Shown: one piece after another, positions 33,998-42,597 of the stretch
Layout: each line of letters starts with the position of its first letter
How positions within the stretch are numbered: position 1 is the stretch's first letter
Assembly: GCF_000244915.1 (NCBI RefSeq)
Contig: NZ_CM001442.1
Span: forward strand, 3,968,001 to 4,032,000
Length of the DNA stretch: 64,000 nt
Origin: Bradyrhizobium sp. WSM471
Lineage (GTDB): Bacteria > Pseudomonadota > Alphaproteobacteria > Rhizobiales > Xanthobacteraceae
Reading direction: 5' to 3'
Notes under the pieces: model-generated
Databases searched by the model: none
The model's input: the letters and a program-made list of their open reading frames with translations, nothing else
Told to the model about the DNA's origin: nothing
Translations under genes and position numbers: made by a program

Positions 33998-35100
33998 CGG
34001 CTAACCCCCATCTTCGCGCCGCGATTTGCCGGATCGCTCGTGTTGGCGCTTGCCGCTATTTCCCCCCATCGCACTGTCCATTGGCTGGTGGACAGAAGCA
34101 GCGTCTCGAAGATCCGTTGCGCGCGCTCGCGCCCGGCATAGGAGAGCCTTTTCCCGCTGCGGTTGCTCAGGATGGTAAGGGTGGTCTGCCAGTTCAGCCG
34201 CGAGGCCCGGCACGCCATGACCAGCCCCTCGCAATCGTCGTCGCTCACGACATGCTCGATGATGTCGAGCGGCGCCCCTGAAAGCACCGACAGCGCCGTG
34301 AAGAGGTTGGCCGTCTCGCCGCGGATCGCAAAACGGTTCACCGTGGAATCGTTGAGCTTGCCGATGCGGTTGAGGATGACGATCTCCGGCCTCGCGCTTG
34401 CATACTCGGCCCGGCAAGGCCGCTTTGGCGGAGCCGGCTCCGCTTCCGGCGCGGGGGACGCGGAAGATGGGTTGGGCGTCGCAGGTGCCTTCCGGGCTGG
34501 TGGGACGGAGAGCAGCTTGCGCACGACCAGATCGGGCGTGCCGGGCCGGAGCACCAGCGCCTTCGCGATCTCGCCGTCTTGGTCGGCCCTGGCAATCAGC
34601 GCTGCATAGGCTGCGTCGGAGAATTTCGTTCCCGGGTTCTTGATCAGGGCAAGGCAGATCGGGCCGCCGTGCTTGATCAACGCTTCGGTCACGGTCGGCG
34701 CGATGTCGCTGCGGGCGGCGATTGCGTGTCGATGCCACTCGCCACGGGAGTCAATGACTGCCTCGAGATCTGCTGCGGAAAGTGCCCGCGACTTGAGCAA
34801 CACAGGACATGCCACGTCCGGATTATCGTGCGAGGCGAGACGCCACAATGTTTCGGGAGGCGCGATGTCAAGCTCGGCGAGCGCCGTGCTGAGCTGAACC
34901 AGTGCGCTGGTCTCGACCCGTTCCGTCAATCGCAGCAGAACACCGTCGACCACGTTGCTGAGCAATTCCCGGCACTGGTCGCGGCTGCCAATGAGCAACT
35001 GCACCATGCCGGAGAGAATGCGTGCGCAACGCTCCGCCGGGCACGTTGCGACCGTCTCTTCCAATTCAGCAAGAATATCAGCAGGCGAATTTGCCATCAT
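33994..35100 (-). CDS. DUF2336-domain protein
   Basis: A 368-residue, mostly helical protein typical of DUF2336: repeats such as LLIGSRDQCRELLSNVVDGVLLRLTERVET and LWRLASHDNPDVACPVLLKSRALSAADLEAV look like HEAT-type helical pairs. A Pro/Ala-rich linker (about 205-232) separates two halves. In other alphaproteobacteria DUF2336 genes sit near motility and signalling genes; function is not established. It is translationally coupled to PilZ and heads the c-di-GMP operon. Two tandem ATGs at 35100 and 35097 are possible starts. Confidence 0.82.
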   Translation of the reverse strand: MMANSPADILAELEETVATCPAERCARILSGMVQLLIGSRDQCRELLSNVVDGVLLRLTERVETSALVQLSTALAELDIAPPETLWRLASHDNPDVACPVLLKSRALSAADLEAVIDSRGEWHRHAIAARSDIAPTVTEALIKHGGPICLALIKNPGTKFSDAAYAALIARADQDGEIAKALVLRPGTPDLVVRKLLSVPPARKAPATPNPSSASPAPEAEPAPPKRPCRAEYASARPEIVILNRIGKLNDSTVNRFAIRGETANLFTALSVLSGAPLDIIEHVVSDDDCEGLVMACRASRLNWQTTLTILSNRSGKRLSYAGRERAQRIFETLLLSTSQWTVRWGEIAASANTSDPANRGAKMGVSR

Positions 35101-35402
35101 GGCAGGGGCCTGACCTAAAATTAATTTGGGCTATCGAACTGCGCCTATTCCGCTCGACAGACGTTAATTTGAAATTTGGATTTTGCTCGTTTAGGTATAT
35201 GTGCACCGCTAGGTACACGGAAAACGCTATCGAAAATTGGCGAGATTTGATGCGCCGGCTTGTCCTTGGACTTCGACGCTCGCCAACTGGTCAACATAGT
35301 TCGAAGTGATTCTTTCAGACTTAAGGGACACCGGAACGGGGAAGTGGGGCCGGCATCGTCGCCGGACGCGCGTGTGTTGCGACGCGAAGTTTCACATTTG
35401 CC
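35101..35402. other. Divergent intergenic region upstream of DUF2336 and AraC genes
   Basis: This gap is visibly lower in GC than its surroundings between 35115 and 35240. It probably holds the promoters of both divergent genes. Short frames are present but none has a ribosome-binding site or protein-like composition. No operator palindrome was recognised. Confidence 0.4.
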
Positions 35403-36350
35403 ATGAACAGAACTGATGATGCGCCGACGCTGGCGCCGAAGGTATTTCGTTTCACCGACGTCGATGAATTTCGAAGTGCCATACGAGGCCTGAACTTCGA
35501 GTTCACGCCTTTCGTACGGAGGATTTCGGCCGAGCAGACCATTCTGTCGCTGCCCGGCTGCGACGTGAATCTGACGCGGGCATTTCCGCGGGTCGTCGAC
35601 GCACAGCTCGTCGAGAATTGTACCGCGATCGGATTCACGATGGACGATTTGGACGTGCCGGTTCGATTCAACGGCTCGCAGCGCACACGACCGGTCATCG
35701 TCATCGGCAGCGGCGGCGCGGCTTACACCACTATCGAGGAGGTGCAGCGGCAAATCGCCTCGGTGGTGTTCAGGCCGGAAGTGACGGATCGCGGCTGGCC
35801 ACAAGCAGCCCTCTGCTTCAACATCTTCGAAACGACCGCCGCGGGCTTGAACCGGCTCCGCGGTGTGGTTCGGGAGGTGCTGGCAGCCGCTTCGGAGCCG
35901 GTCGATGCGCCCGAGGTGCCGCTGAAGGCTGCCGCCATGAGGGAGACCCTGCTCGGCGCCGTGGACGCAATTTTCGAAAGCATCGTTCCTGCGCGATGGA
36001 CCCTGCGCCCCAATGACGAGCGGAAATTCAAGGTCTTTCAGGACATCCGCGCGCTGCTTTCCGACGACCTCTCGCAGCCCATCTACAGCGACGAGATCGC
36101 GCGCACGCTCGGCTTGTCCGTTCGCACCATGCACGACGTCGTCCGCCGCTATCGCGGCATGAGCCTGCACCGCTACCTACGTCTGCGGCGGCTGTGGCTG
36201 GTGCGTCAGCGGCTGCTCGCCGGTGCCGACAGCGTCAAGGCCGTCGCGCTGGCGTTCGGCTTCTGGCATCTCGGCGACTTCTCCAGAAGCTATCGTGACC
36301 AGTTCGGCGAGACACCGTCGCAAACGCTTGAATGCGGACGGCGCAACTAG
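35403..36350 (+). CDS. AraC-family transcriptional regulator
   Basis: A 315-residue regulator. The C-terminal domain (about 215-310) has two helix-turn-helix motifs of the HTH_18 type: EIARTLGLSVRTMHDVVRRYRGMSLHRYLRLRRLWLVRQRLL and AVALAFGFWHLGDFSRSYRDQFGETPSQTL. The N-terminal part (1-200) is an AraC-binding-like domain similar to those of regulators that sense hydrophobic ligands. No target operon is evident; the flavin reductase gene 50 bases downstream is the closest candidate. No strong ribosome-binding site precedes the ATG. Confidence 0.88.
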   Translation: MNRTDDAPTLAPKVFRFTDVDEFRSAIRGLNFEFTPFVRRISAEQTILSLPGCDVNLTRAFPRVVDAQLVENCTAIGFTMDDLDVPVRFNGSQRTRPVIVIGSGGAAYTTIEEVQRQIASVVFRPEVTDRGWPQAALCFNIFETTAAGLNRLRGVVREVLAAASEPVDAPEVPLKAAAMRETLLGAVDAIFESIVPARWTLRPNDERKFKVFQDIRALLSDDLSQPIYSDEIARTLGLSVRTMHDVVRRYRGMSLHRYLRLRRLWLVRQRLLAGADSVKAVALAFGFWHLGDFSRSYRDQFGETPSQTLECGRRN

Positions 36351-36400
36351 GGCGTCAAAACGTTGCGGCCGGTCTGATGATCCGTGCTATACTACCGGCC

Positions 36401-36991
36401 ATGAGCAATCGCATCCTCGTCCTCTACGGTTCCTACCGTTCCGACCGCATGGGCATCCGCCTCGCGAATTTCGTCATCGATCGCCTGCGCGCCCGCGGCG
36501 ACGACGTCGTGTTGATCGACGCCAAGGCGATCGGCCTGCCGATGCTCGATCGCATGTACAAGGAATATCCCAAGGGCTCCGCACCCGAGGCGCTGGAGAA
36601 GCTGGCCGGAGAGATCCGCGGCGCGGACGGTTTCGTGTTCGTCACCGGCGAATACAATTGGGGCATCCAGCCGGGCCTGAAGAATCTCACCGACCACTTC
36701 CTCGAGGAGTGGTTCTGGCGTCCCGCCGCGATCGTGAGCTACTCGGCCGGCCGCCTGTCCGGCGCGCGTGCCTCGACTGCCTGGCATGGCACGCTGTCGG
36801 AGATGGGCATGGTGGTGGTGTCGAGCACCATCGGCGTCGGCCCGATCGCACAGACGCTGTCTGAGGCGGGCGAGCCGATCGGCGAGGGCGGCAAGGCGCT
36901 GGAACGCTCGTTCCCGCGCTTCGCCGACGATCTCGCCTGGTGGATCGAGGCGGCCAAGGCGCAGCGGGCGCGCAAGGCGCCGCCTTATTGA
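36401..36991 (+). CDS. NADPH-dependent FMN reductase
   Basis: A 196-residue flavodoxin-fold protein. The FMN phosphate loop is GSYRSDRMGIRLA near the N terminus, and the flavin-facing segment is GEYNWGIQPGLKNLTDHFLEEW, as in ArsH/ChrR/azoreductase-type NAD(P)H:FMN or quinone reductases. It is cytosolic. ATG 36401 gives the usual family N terminus (MSNRILVLYGSYR). It follows the AraC gene on the same strand. Confidence 0.87.
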   Translation: MSNRILVLYGSYRSDRMGIRLANFVIDRLRARGDDVVLIDAKAIGLPMLDRMYKEYPKGSAPEALEKLAGEIRGADGFVFVTGEYNWGIQPGLKNLTDHFLEEWFWRPAAIVSYSAGRLSGARASTAWHGTLSEMGMVVVSSTIGVGPIAQTLSEAGEPIGEGGKALERSFPRFADDLAWWIEAAKAQRARKAPPY

Positions 36992-36998
36992 CGGTCCC

Positions 36999-37083
36999 GT
37001 AGCCCGGATGGAGCGCAGCGCAATCCGGGGCCGCCGGTTTGCGGCACGATTCCCGGATTACGCTTCGCTCCATCCAGGCTACG
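36999..37083. repeat. Intergenic palindromic repeat, family A (full copy)
   Basis: The arm GTAGCCCGGATGGAGCGCAG... at 36999-37030 is inverted at about 37050-37083, ending in GGCTAC. Family A also occurs at 41247-41281 (half) and 42498-42583 (full). It lies between convergent genes and probably forms a large hairpin. Confidence 0.85.
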
Positions 37084-37094
37084 AATGTGGAGTG

Positions 37095-39176
37095 CTAGGC
37101 CGACCTGACCTCACCGAGGAAGCGATCGAACTGCCCGGCGAGATCGCGTGACTGCGACGAGAGCTGTTCGGCTGCGCCCAGCACCTCCCGCGCGGCCGTA
37201 CCGGTGTGGTCGGCGGCGCGCTGCACGCCTGAAATGTTGGTGTTGACCTCCTGGGTGCCGCGCGCGGCCTCCTGGACGCTGCGGGCGATCTCCTTGGTCG
37301 CCGAGCCCTGTTCCTCGATCGCGGCCGCGATCGCGGTGCCGATCTGGTCGATCTCGCCGATGACGTCGGCGACGTTGCGGATCGCGGTCACGGTCTCGTC
37401 GCTCGCGGCCTGGATCGCCGAAATCTGTTCGGAAATCTCGGTGGTGGCCTTGGCGGTCTGGCCCGCCAGCGACTTGACCTCGGCAGCAACCACCGCGAAG
37501 CCGCGGCCGGCGTCACCGGCGCGGGCGGCCTCGATGGTCGCGTTCAGCGCCAGCAAATTGGTCTGCTCGGCGATGCTCTGGATCAGCGTGACGACGTCAC
37601 CGATCTTCTGCGCGCCCTCGGCCAACGCACGGGCGGTGTCGCCGGTGCGGCGGGCGTTGTCGACGGCGCGGGCTGCGATCTCGGTGGACTGGGCCACTTG
37701 ACGGCCGATCTCCGAGATCGAAGAGGTCAGCTCTTCGGTGGCGCTCGCGACGGTCTGCACGTTGCTCGACGTCTGCTGTGAGGCGGCGGCGACAACCGCG
37801 GCCTGGCTATTGGTTTGGGCCGCCGTCGAGGTCATCGACTGCGCCGTGCTTTCCATGGTGGAGGAGGCTTTCGATAGTCCGCCGACGAGCTCGGTGACCT
37901 TGGCTTCGAACGCACGGGTGATCCCGTCGAGCGCCTGTGCGCGGCGCATCTTGCCGTCGTTCTCGGCCTGCTTCTCCGCCGCGAGGCTGTCGGCCCGGAT
38001 CATGTTGTCCTTGAAGACCCGGACAGCCGCGGCCATCGCGCCGATTTCGTCGGAACGCTCGGCGCCGGGAATCTCTTCCGCGACCTCGCCGTCGGCAAGC
38101 CGCGACATCCGCGTCGTCAGGTTGACGATCGGGGCGCAGACGCGGCGGCGGACCGTGACGATGAGGCCGGCGCTGGCGATCAGCACGGCGAGGAGGCCCG
38201 CGAGTGCGACGGTGAAGCTGGTGTGGGCGGCGGCCGAGGCACCGGCGAGAATCTGCTCGGCGTTGTCGTAAAAGGCGTCGCGGACCTCGATGATGGTGCT
38301 GAGGCCGCGCTGCGTGGCGGTGTAATAGGTGTCCATGTCGTGTTCGTACTTGCCGCTGACCGCACCCTCCTTCACCAGCTTGAGCTCGCGGCCGAACTCC
38401 TCGATGTAGATCGCGTTGAATTTCTCCAGTGCGGCGGCGACGTTCGCCGGCGTTGCGGGATTGCCGCGCAACTCCAGCAGCGACATCACGATCTGATCGT
38501 TGCGGCCCTGCGAGCGGCTGATCTCGGCCTTCTCGGTGTCGGTCGCCGGCTTCTTGCCCCCGACGAGATTCTTGTGCAGGCTCGAATTGAAGCCGCCGAC
38601 GTCGCGCAGCGTCATCGCGATGTTGGCGTAGCTGGCCTGCCGGTAGGCGTCGCCGTTGAGGATCGCCATGCGGCGAACCTGCTCGTTGAGCAGCGCGGTC
38701 ACGCCGGCGTTGAGCACGGCGTTGTCGGCGACGATCTTCTTGGCCGCGTCCTTGCGCGCCTCCGGCGGGCCCGACATCGCCTTGTCGATGGCCTCGCGCA
38801 GCGACGTGAATTTCGAATTGATGGCGTCGATGTTGCCGCCGGTGGTGTTGCCGTCGTCGAACGGGCCGGGCAGGTCCTTGCGCAGCGCGTTCATCCTGTC
38901 ACGGGCGGCATCGGTCTGCTTGCGCAGCTTGCCCTGCTCGGCAAGCAGCGCCGGGTCGACGGCGGGAGGGCCATAGAGGATGTTGGTGGAAAAGCCGCGC
39001 TCGGGATTGAGGTAGCGCGGGATGTCGCTGACGGCGCGAACGATCGCCAGCCGCCCCTGGGCTTCGGTGATCCGCTCCATCGTGTGGTATTTCGTCACGG
39101 CGACGTAGACGGCGAGGCCGCCGCCCACGGTCGAGAGCGAGACGATGGCGGTGGTCAGGAGCGTACCGATTTTCAT
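37095..39176 (-). CDS. Methyl-accepting chemotaxis protein
   Basis: A 693-residue membrane receptor. TM1 is at about 5-25 ([22 protein letters not shown]). A large sensing region spans about 28-320, predicted helical. TM2 follows ([19 protein letters not shown]), then a HAMP domain ([23 protein letters not shown]). The signalling domain carries the hairpin tip [37 protein letters not shown]. It transmits a periplasmic signal to CheA/CheW; the ligand is unknown. ATG 39176 is preferred over a TTG 15 bases upstream. No che genes are nearby. Confidence 0.92.
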   Translation of the reverse strand: MKIGTLLTTAIVSLSTVGGGLAVYVAVTKYHTMERITEAQGRLAIVRAVSDIPRYLNPERGFSTNILYGPPAVDPALLAEQGKLRKQTDAARDRMNALRKDLPGPFDDGNTTGGNIDAINSKFTSLREAIDKAMSGPPEARKDAAKKIVADNAVLNAGVTALLNEQVRRMAILNGDAYRQASYANIAMTLRDVGGFNSSLHKNLVGGKKPATDTEKAEISRSQGRNDQIVMSLLELRGNPATPANVAAALEKFNAIYIEEFGRELKLVKEGAVSGKYEHDMDTYYTATQRGLSTIIEVRDAFYDNAEQILAGASAAAHTSFTVALAGLLAVLIASAGLIVTVRRRVCAPIVNLTTRMSRLADGEVAEEIPGAERSDEIGAMAAAVRVFKDNMIRADSLAAEKQAENDGKMRRAQALDGITRAFEAKVTELVGGLSKASSTMESTAQSMTSTAAQTNSQAAVVAAASQQTSSNVQTVASATEELTSSISEIGRQVAQSTEIAARAVDNARRTGDTARALAEGAQKIGDVVTLIQSIAEQTNLLALNATIEAARAGDAGRGFAVVAAEVKSLAGQTAKATTEISEQISAIQAASDETVTAIRNVADVIGEIDQIGTAIAAAIEEQGSATKEIARSVQEAARGTQEVNTNISGVQRAADHTGTAAREVLGAAEQLSSQSRDLAGQFDRFLGEVRSA

Positions 39177-39263
39177 GATTCTGTCCGGCAACTGGCGCGG
39201 GAAATTATTTGCACGGACAATAGGCAGGCGATGTTAATCCCGGGTTTACGCTGGCGGCCGCGG

Positions 39264-39704
39264 TCACTTGGGCTGTCGGTCAAGGGCCGCGAGGATATCG
39301 AGCGTTGCCTGATCACGCCCGCCCGAAAGATACCGGGCGAGCGCCTCGTCGAAAACGGGCTCATCGGACACCGCGTCGAACAGCGTCATCGACGAGCGGA
39401 ATTTGGCGTCATCGGGCGCGCCGAGGATGGCGTTGATGGACCGGCCTTCGACGGCAAGCACGAGCTTCGTGCATTCGATCAGGCGCGGACCGAGGAGGGG
39501 GTGGGCGAGATAGGCCTTGGCCTCGGCCCGGGAGGCGATGGCGTAGCGCTGCGACATGGCGCTGAAGCCAAGGCCGGCGACCTGCGGGAAAACGAACCAC
39601 ATCCAATGGCTCTGTTTTCGGCCCTGGGTCAGCTCCCCCTGGATGTCCCGATAGACCGGGTCTTGGGCCCGGACAAAGCGTTTGAGATCGAAAGGATCGG
39701 TCAT
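39264..39704 (-). CDS. DUF1810-family protein
   Basis: A 146-residue protein with the family hallmarks: RFVRAQDPVYRDIQGELTQGRKQSHWMWFVFPQ near the N terminus and LGPRLIECTKLVL in the middle. DUF1810 proteins are small helical cytosolic proteins related to the YbiA-like/NADAR neighbourhood in some annotations; the function is unknown. ATG 39704 gives the normal family start MTDPFDLKRFV. It is divergent from the DUF2778 gene. Confidence 0.87.
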   Translation of the reverse strand: MTDPFDLKRFVRAQDPVYRDIQGELTQGRKQSHWMWFVFPQVAGLGFSAMSQRYAIASRAEAKAYLAHPLLGPRLIECTKLVLAVEGRSINAILGAPDDAKFRSSMTLFDAVSDEPVFDEALARYLSGGRDQATLDILAALDRQPK

Positions 39705-39805
39705 AAGATACCTTGGAATGGCCTGCCGGAGCCTTGCCAGACCCCTGCCGGCCCCGATTATGCCTAACTTTTGGCTCCCAATGTGGTAGCTGGTATAGAA
39801 TCTCT

Positions 39806-39830
39806 GGGTGGGGGTGGGTCCCCCCGGGGG
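39806..39830 (+). promoter_or_regulatory. G-tract run that could form a G-quadruplex
   Basis: GGGTGGGGGTGGG is followed by TCCCCCC-type and GGGGG tracts, giving four runs of at least three G on the plus strand. CCCCCGGGGG inside it is also a 10-bp palindrome, so a hairpin competes. It ends 17 bases before the ATG of the DUF2778 gene and could influence its translation. Confidence 0.4.
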
Positions 39831-39847
39831 TCGATTTTGGGGAGCTG

Positions 39848-40867
39848 ATGGTTTCCGACCGGGCACAAGCCGAGAGGCTATTGTCGCGCCGCCGTATTGG
39901 GCGAGCCGAGACGATATTGCTGTCTCTGGCCGCCGTCGCGCTGGCACTGGGCGCTGCCGCCTGGGTCGCGGATATCGGCGGTTCGGCCTCGCTGGTCAGC
40001 GCCGCGCTGCCGCCGGCCAATGCGCCTTCATTCGATGATCGTTTCGCTTCGGCGTCGAGCAACCCGCCCGCCCGCGAGCTCGGCCTGCGGACGCTGGAGC
40101 GCTCCGCGTTAAATGCGGTCCAGCTCAAATTGCGGGACGCCAAGGCGATGCTCGCCCAGAAGCTCCAGGGCGACGACTGGCGATCCAGCCTGACCGACGA
40201 CGACCGGCACATGTCCGAGGAGACGAGACAATCGCAGCGCGCTGACGCCATCCCGATGCCGCGCTCGCGTCCGCCCCAGGCCGACATCTCCGCCCAGATC
40301 GCCTCAAGCCAGGCTTATGCCGAGACCAATCCGCGGGTCGACAACCGCAACTTCTTCGAAAAATTCACCGACAAGATCAGGCTGGCCTCGCTCACGCCCG
40401 ACAGCGGCCTGTTCGGCAAGGCGCCGGATCTCGCCGCGCTCGGTTACGATTCGCGGACGGCTGTCTACGACATCTCGGCCAAGGCGCTTTACCTGCCGAG
40501 CGGCCTCGCGCTGGAAGCGCATTCCGGCATGGGCGCGCTGATGGATGACCCGGAGCACGTCGACCAGCGGATGGTTGGCGCGACCCCGCCCGCGACCTAC
40601 GACCTGAAGCCGCGCGAAAAACTGTTTCACGGCGTCCGCGCACTGCGCTTGACGCCCACCGAGGGCACCAGCGCGCTCGGCCGCGTCGGCCTGCTCACTC
40701 ACAATTACATGCTCGGGCCTCGTGGCGACTCCAACGGCTGCGTGTCGATCAAGGACTATGATCGGTTCATGAAGGCCTACGACAACGGTGAGTTCAACCG
40801 TCTGGTCGTGGTGCCGCGGCTGACCCCATCGGCGACCGCCTCGCAGCGCGCGAGCACCGAGTCCTGA
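39848..40867 (+). CDS. DUF2778 (Tlde1-like) L,D-transpeptidase-related membrane protein
   Basis: A 339-residue protein. One transmembrane segment lies at about 22-44 (TILLSLAAVALALGAAAWVA), then a low-complexity periplasmic linker to about 190. The C-terminal DUF2778 domain ends with the catalytic region LLTHNYMLGPRGDSNGCVSIKDYDRF, with His and Cys positioned as in L,D-transpeptidase-like Tlde1 enzymes. Tlde1 proteins are known as peptidoglycan-targeting type VI effectors in other bacteria. Here the anchored form, with no T6SS genes nearby, fits a housekeeping cell-wall role better. Confidence 0.8.
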   Translation: MVSDRAQAERLLSRRRIGRAETILLSLAAVALALGAAAWVADIGGSASLVSAALPPANAPSFDDRFASASSNPPARELGLRTLERSALNAVQLKLRDAKAMLAQKLQGDDWRSSLTDDDRHMSEETRQSQRADAIPMPRSRPPQADISAQIASSQAYAETNPRVDNRNFFEKFTDKIRLASLTPDSGLFGKAPDLAALGYDSRTAVYDISAKALYLPSGLALEAHSGMGALMDDPEHVDQRMVGATPPATYDLKPREKLFHGVRALRLTPTEGTSALGRVGLLTHNYMLGPRGDSNGCVSIKDYDRFMKAYDNGEFNRLVVVPRLTPSATASQRASTES

Positions 40868-40948
40868 TATCTGCTCCTGATATTTGCCTGCCACGGCGGG
40901 GCTGCCGTTTTCCCTTCGTTAAGCCGTCATCGTCCAGAAGCAGCCCAT

Positions 40949-40980
40949 GAGTGATCCGCAAAGTGAGTGATCCGCAAAGT
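40949..40980 (+). repeat. 16-bp perfect tandem duplication at a start codon
   Basis: GAGTGATCCGCAAAGT occurs twice in tandem (40949-40964, 40965-40980). The first copy begins inside the ATG at 40947-40949. Because 16 is not a multiple of three, that ATG now reads MSDPQSE and stops. The second copy recreates the start in the correct frame as GTG at 40963. Confidence 0.9.
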
Positions 40981-41220
40981 TCCGAGACCCCGCTGCGCAC
41001 GACGTTCAAGATCAAGCTGAACGGCGACACGCTGGCGATCGCGACCGTCGGCCAGGCCTATCAATTCCTCACCAACTTCAAATCGGTCGAGTGGATGGAA
41101 TTCCGCTCGCTGCATGAAGACGCGGTTGCCGCGCTCGAAGGCGCCGCCGAGAACGCCATGCTCGTGGTGCAGGCGACCAACGCCGTGCGCGCGCTGTTCG
41201 TGAGCGCCAAGCTGCTCTGA
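40963..41220 (+). CDS. DUF982-family small protein
   Basis: An 85-residue protein beginning (M)SDPQSSETPLRTTFKIKLNG. The segment GQAYQFLTNFKSVEWMEFRSLHEDAVAALEGA and the C-terminal helix NAVRALFVSAKLL match the layout of DUF982, a family largely restricted to rhizobia and relatives, function unknown. The probable original ATG (40947) is cut off by a 16-bp tandem duplication, and translation would now use GTG 40963 or GTG 40951. Reduced expression is a plausible consequence. Confidence 0.65.
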   Translation: MSDPQSSETPLRTTFKIKLNGDTLAIATVGQAYQFLTNFKSVEWMEFRSLHEDAVAALEGAAENAMLVVQATNAVRALFVSAKLL

Positions 41221-41246
41221 GCGTGACGCGGTAGATATTTGGGGGG

Positions 41247-41281
41247 ATTCCCGGATTGCGCTGCGCTCCATCCGGGCTACC
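41247..41281. repeat. Intergenic palindromic repeat, family A (half copy)
   Basis: This 35-base stretch equals one arm of the family A element (CCCGGATTGCGCTGCGCTCC then ATCCGGGCTACC). It lies between the DUF982 gene and the TRAP binding-protein gene. Confidence 0.8.
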
Positions 41282-41365
41282 GCTCACGGCTTGGACTCCG
41301 CTATAGGGACAGCGAGGTCGCCTTCAAGCCGATACATTGAAACATAATTCAGGGAGAGACCCATC

Positions 41366-42457
41366 ATGAAACGCCGTACATTCCTCAAGGGCGGCGCGGT
41401 TGCCGGCGCGACGACGCTGGTTGCTGCACCTGCGATCGCGCAGAGCGCGCCGGAGATCAAATGGCGCCTGACGTCGAGCTTCCCGAAATCGCTCGACACC
41501 ATCTACGGCACCGCTCAGACTTTCGCGAAATATGTTGCCGAGGCCACCGACAACAAATTCCAGATCCAGACCTTTGCGGCCGGCGAGCTCGTCCCCGGCC
41601 TGCAGGCGCTCGATGCCGTCAGCACAGCCTCTGTCGACATGGCGCAGACTCCGCTCTATTTCTACATCGGCAAGGAGCCGGCGCTGGCCTATGCGACGGG
41701 CGCGCCGTTCGGCATGAACCATCGCCATCAGGAGTCCTGGTGGCATTTCGGCGGCGGCGCCGACCTCACCAACGAGGCGCTGAAGCCGTTCAAGGCGCAT
41801 GCCATCCTCTGCGGCAATTCCGGCACCCAGATGGGCGGCTGGTTCCGCAAGGAGATCAAGACCGTCGACGATCTCAAGGGCCTGAAATTCCGCATCGCCG
41901 GCATGGGCGGTCATGTGCTGGCGCGGCTCGGCGTGGTCCCACAGCAGATCGCGGGCGGCGACATCTATCCGGCGCTTGAGAAGGGCACGATCGACGCGGT
42001 CGAATTCGTCGGCCCCTATGACGACGAAAAGCTCGGCTTCCAGAAGGTCGCCAAATACTACTACTTCCCGGGCTGGTGGGAGGGCGGCGCGATGCTGCAC
42101 ATGATCGTCAACGACGAGAAGTGGGCGTCGCTGCCGAAGCAGTACCAGGCGATCGTCAATCAGGCCGCGTCGGCCGCGGGCGCCTGGATGCTCGAGAAAT
42201 ACGACAGCGTGAATCCGGCGGCGCTGAAGCGGCTGATCGCCAATGGCGCGGAGCTGAAGGCGTTTCCGCAGCCGGTGCTGGAGGCCTGTTACAGCGCGAC
42301 TCAGGAGCACCTGAACGAGCTCGCTACCAAGAACGACCTGTTCAAGCGCACCAAGGAAAGCCACGACGCCTATATGAGGGAGCTGCTGTTCTACACGCAG
42401 ATCGCGGAGAATTTTTACGACAATTACCTGCTCGGCAAGATGCGCAACAAGACCTGA
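41366..42457 (+). CDS. TRAP transporter substrate-binding protein (DctP-type, orphan)
   Basis: A 363-residue periplasmic protein with a twin-arginine-like signal (MKRRTFLKGGAVAGATTLVAAPAIAQ). The DctP fold is shown by WRLTSSFPKSLDTIYGTAQTFAKYV, the conserved arginine region DDLKGLKFRIAGMGGHVLARLG, and GGDIYPALEKGTIDAVEFVGPYDD. It belongs to the subgroup that binds keto acids or related carboxylates. No DctQ/DctM membrane genes are adjacent, so the partner is elsewhere. It ends at a family A repeat that separates it from the convergent ABC operon. Confidence 0.9.
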   Translation: MKRRTFLKGGAVAGATTLVAAPAIAQSAPEIKWRLTSSFPKSLDTIYGTAQTFAKYVAEATDNKFQIQTFAAGELVPGLQALDAVSTASVDMAQTPLYFYIGKEPALAYATGAPFGMNHRHQESWWHFGGGADLTNEALKPFKAHAILCGNSGTQMGGWFRKEIKTVDDLKGLKFRIAGMGGHVLARLGVVPQQIAGGDIYPALEKGTIDAVEFVGPYDDEKLGFQKVAKYYYFPGWWEGGAMLHMIVNDEKWASLPKQYQAIVNQAASAAGAWMLEKYDSVNPAALKRLIANGAELKAFPQPVLEACYSATQEHLNELATKNDLFKRTKESHDAYMRELLFYTQIAENFYDNYLLGKMRNKT

Positions 42458-42497
42458 TCGCAACAGGGGCGCGGTGCTCACGCCGCGCCCGGCTTTC

Positions 42498-42583
42498 GTA
42501 GCCCGGATGGAGCGCAAGCGTAATCCGGGGGCTCGCACGTCAACGGCACCGCCCCGGATTGCGCTGCGCTCCATCCGGGCTAC
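42498..42583. repeat. Intergenic palindromic repeat, family A (full copy)
   Basis: GTAGCCCGGATGGAGCGCAA opens the left arm and CTCCATCCGGGCTAC closes the right arm, with about 25 unrelated bases between. It lies exactly between two convergent genes and may terminate both. Confidence 0.88.
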
Positions 42584-42597
42584 CGATTCATGAAACC

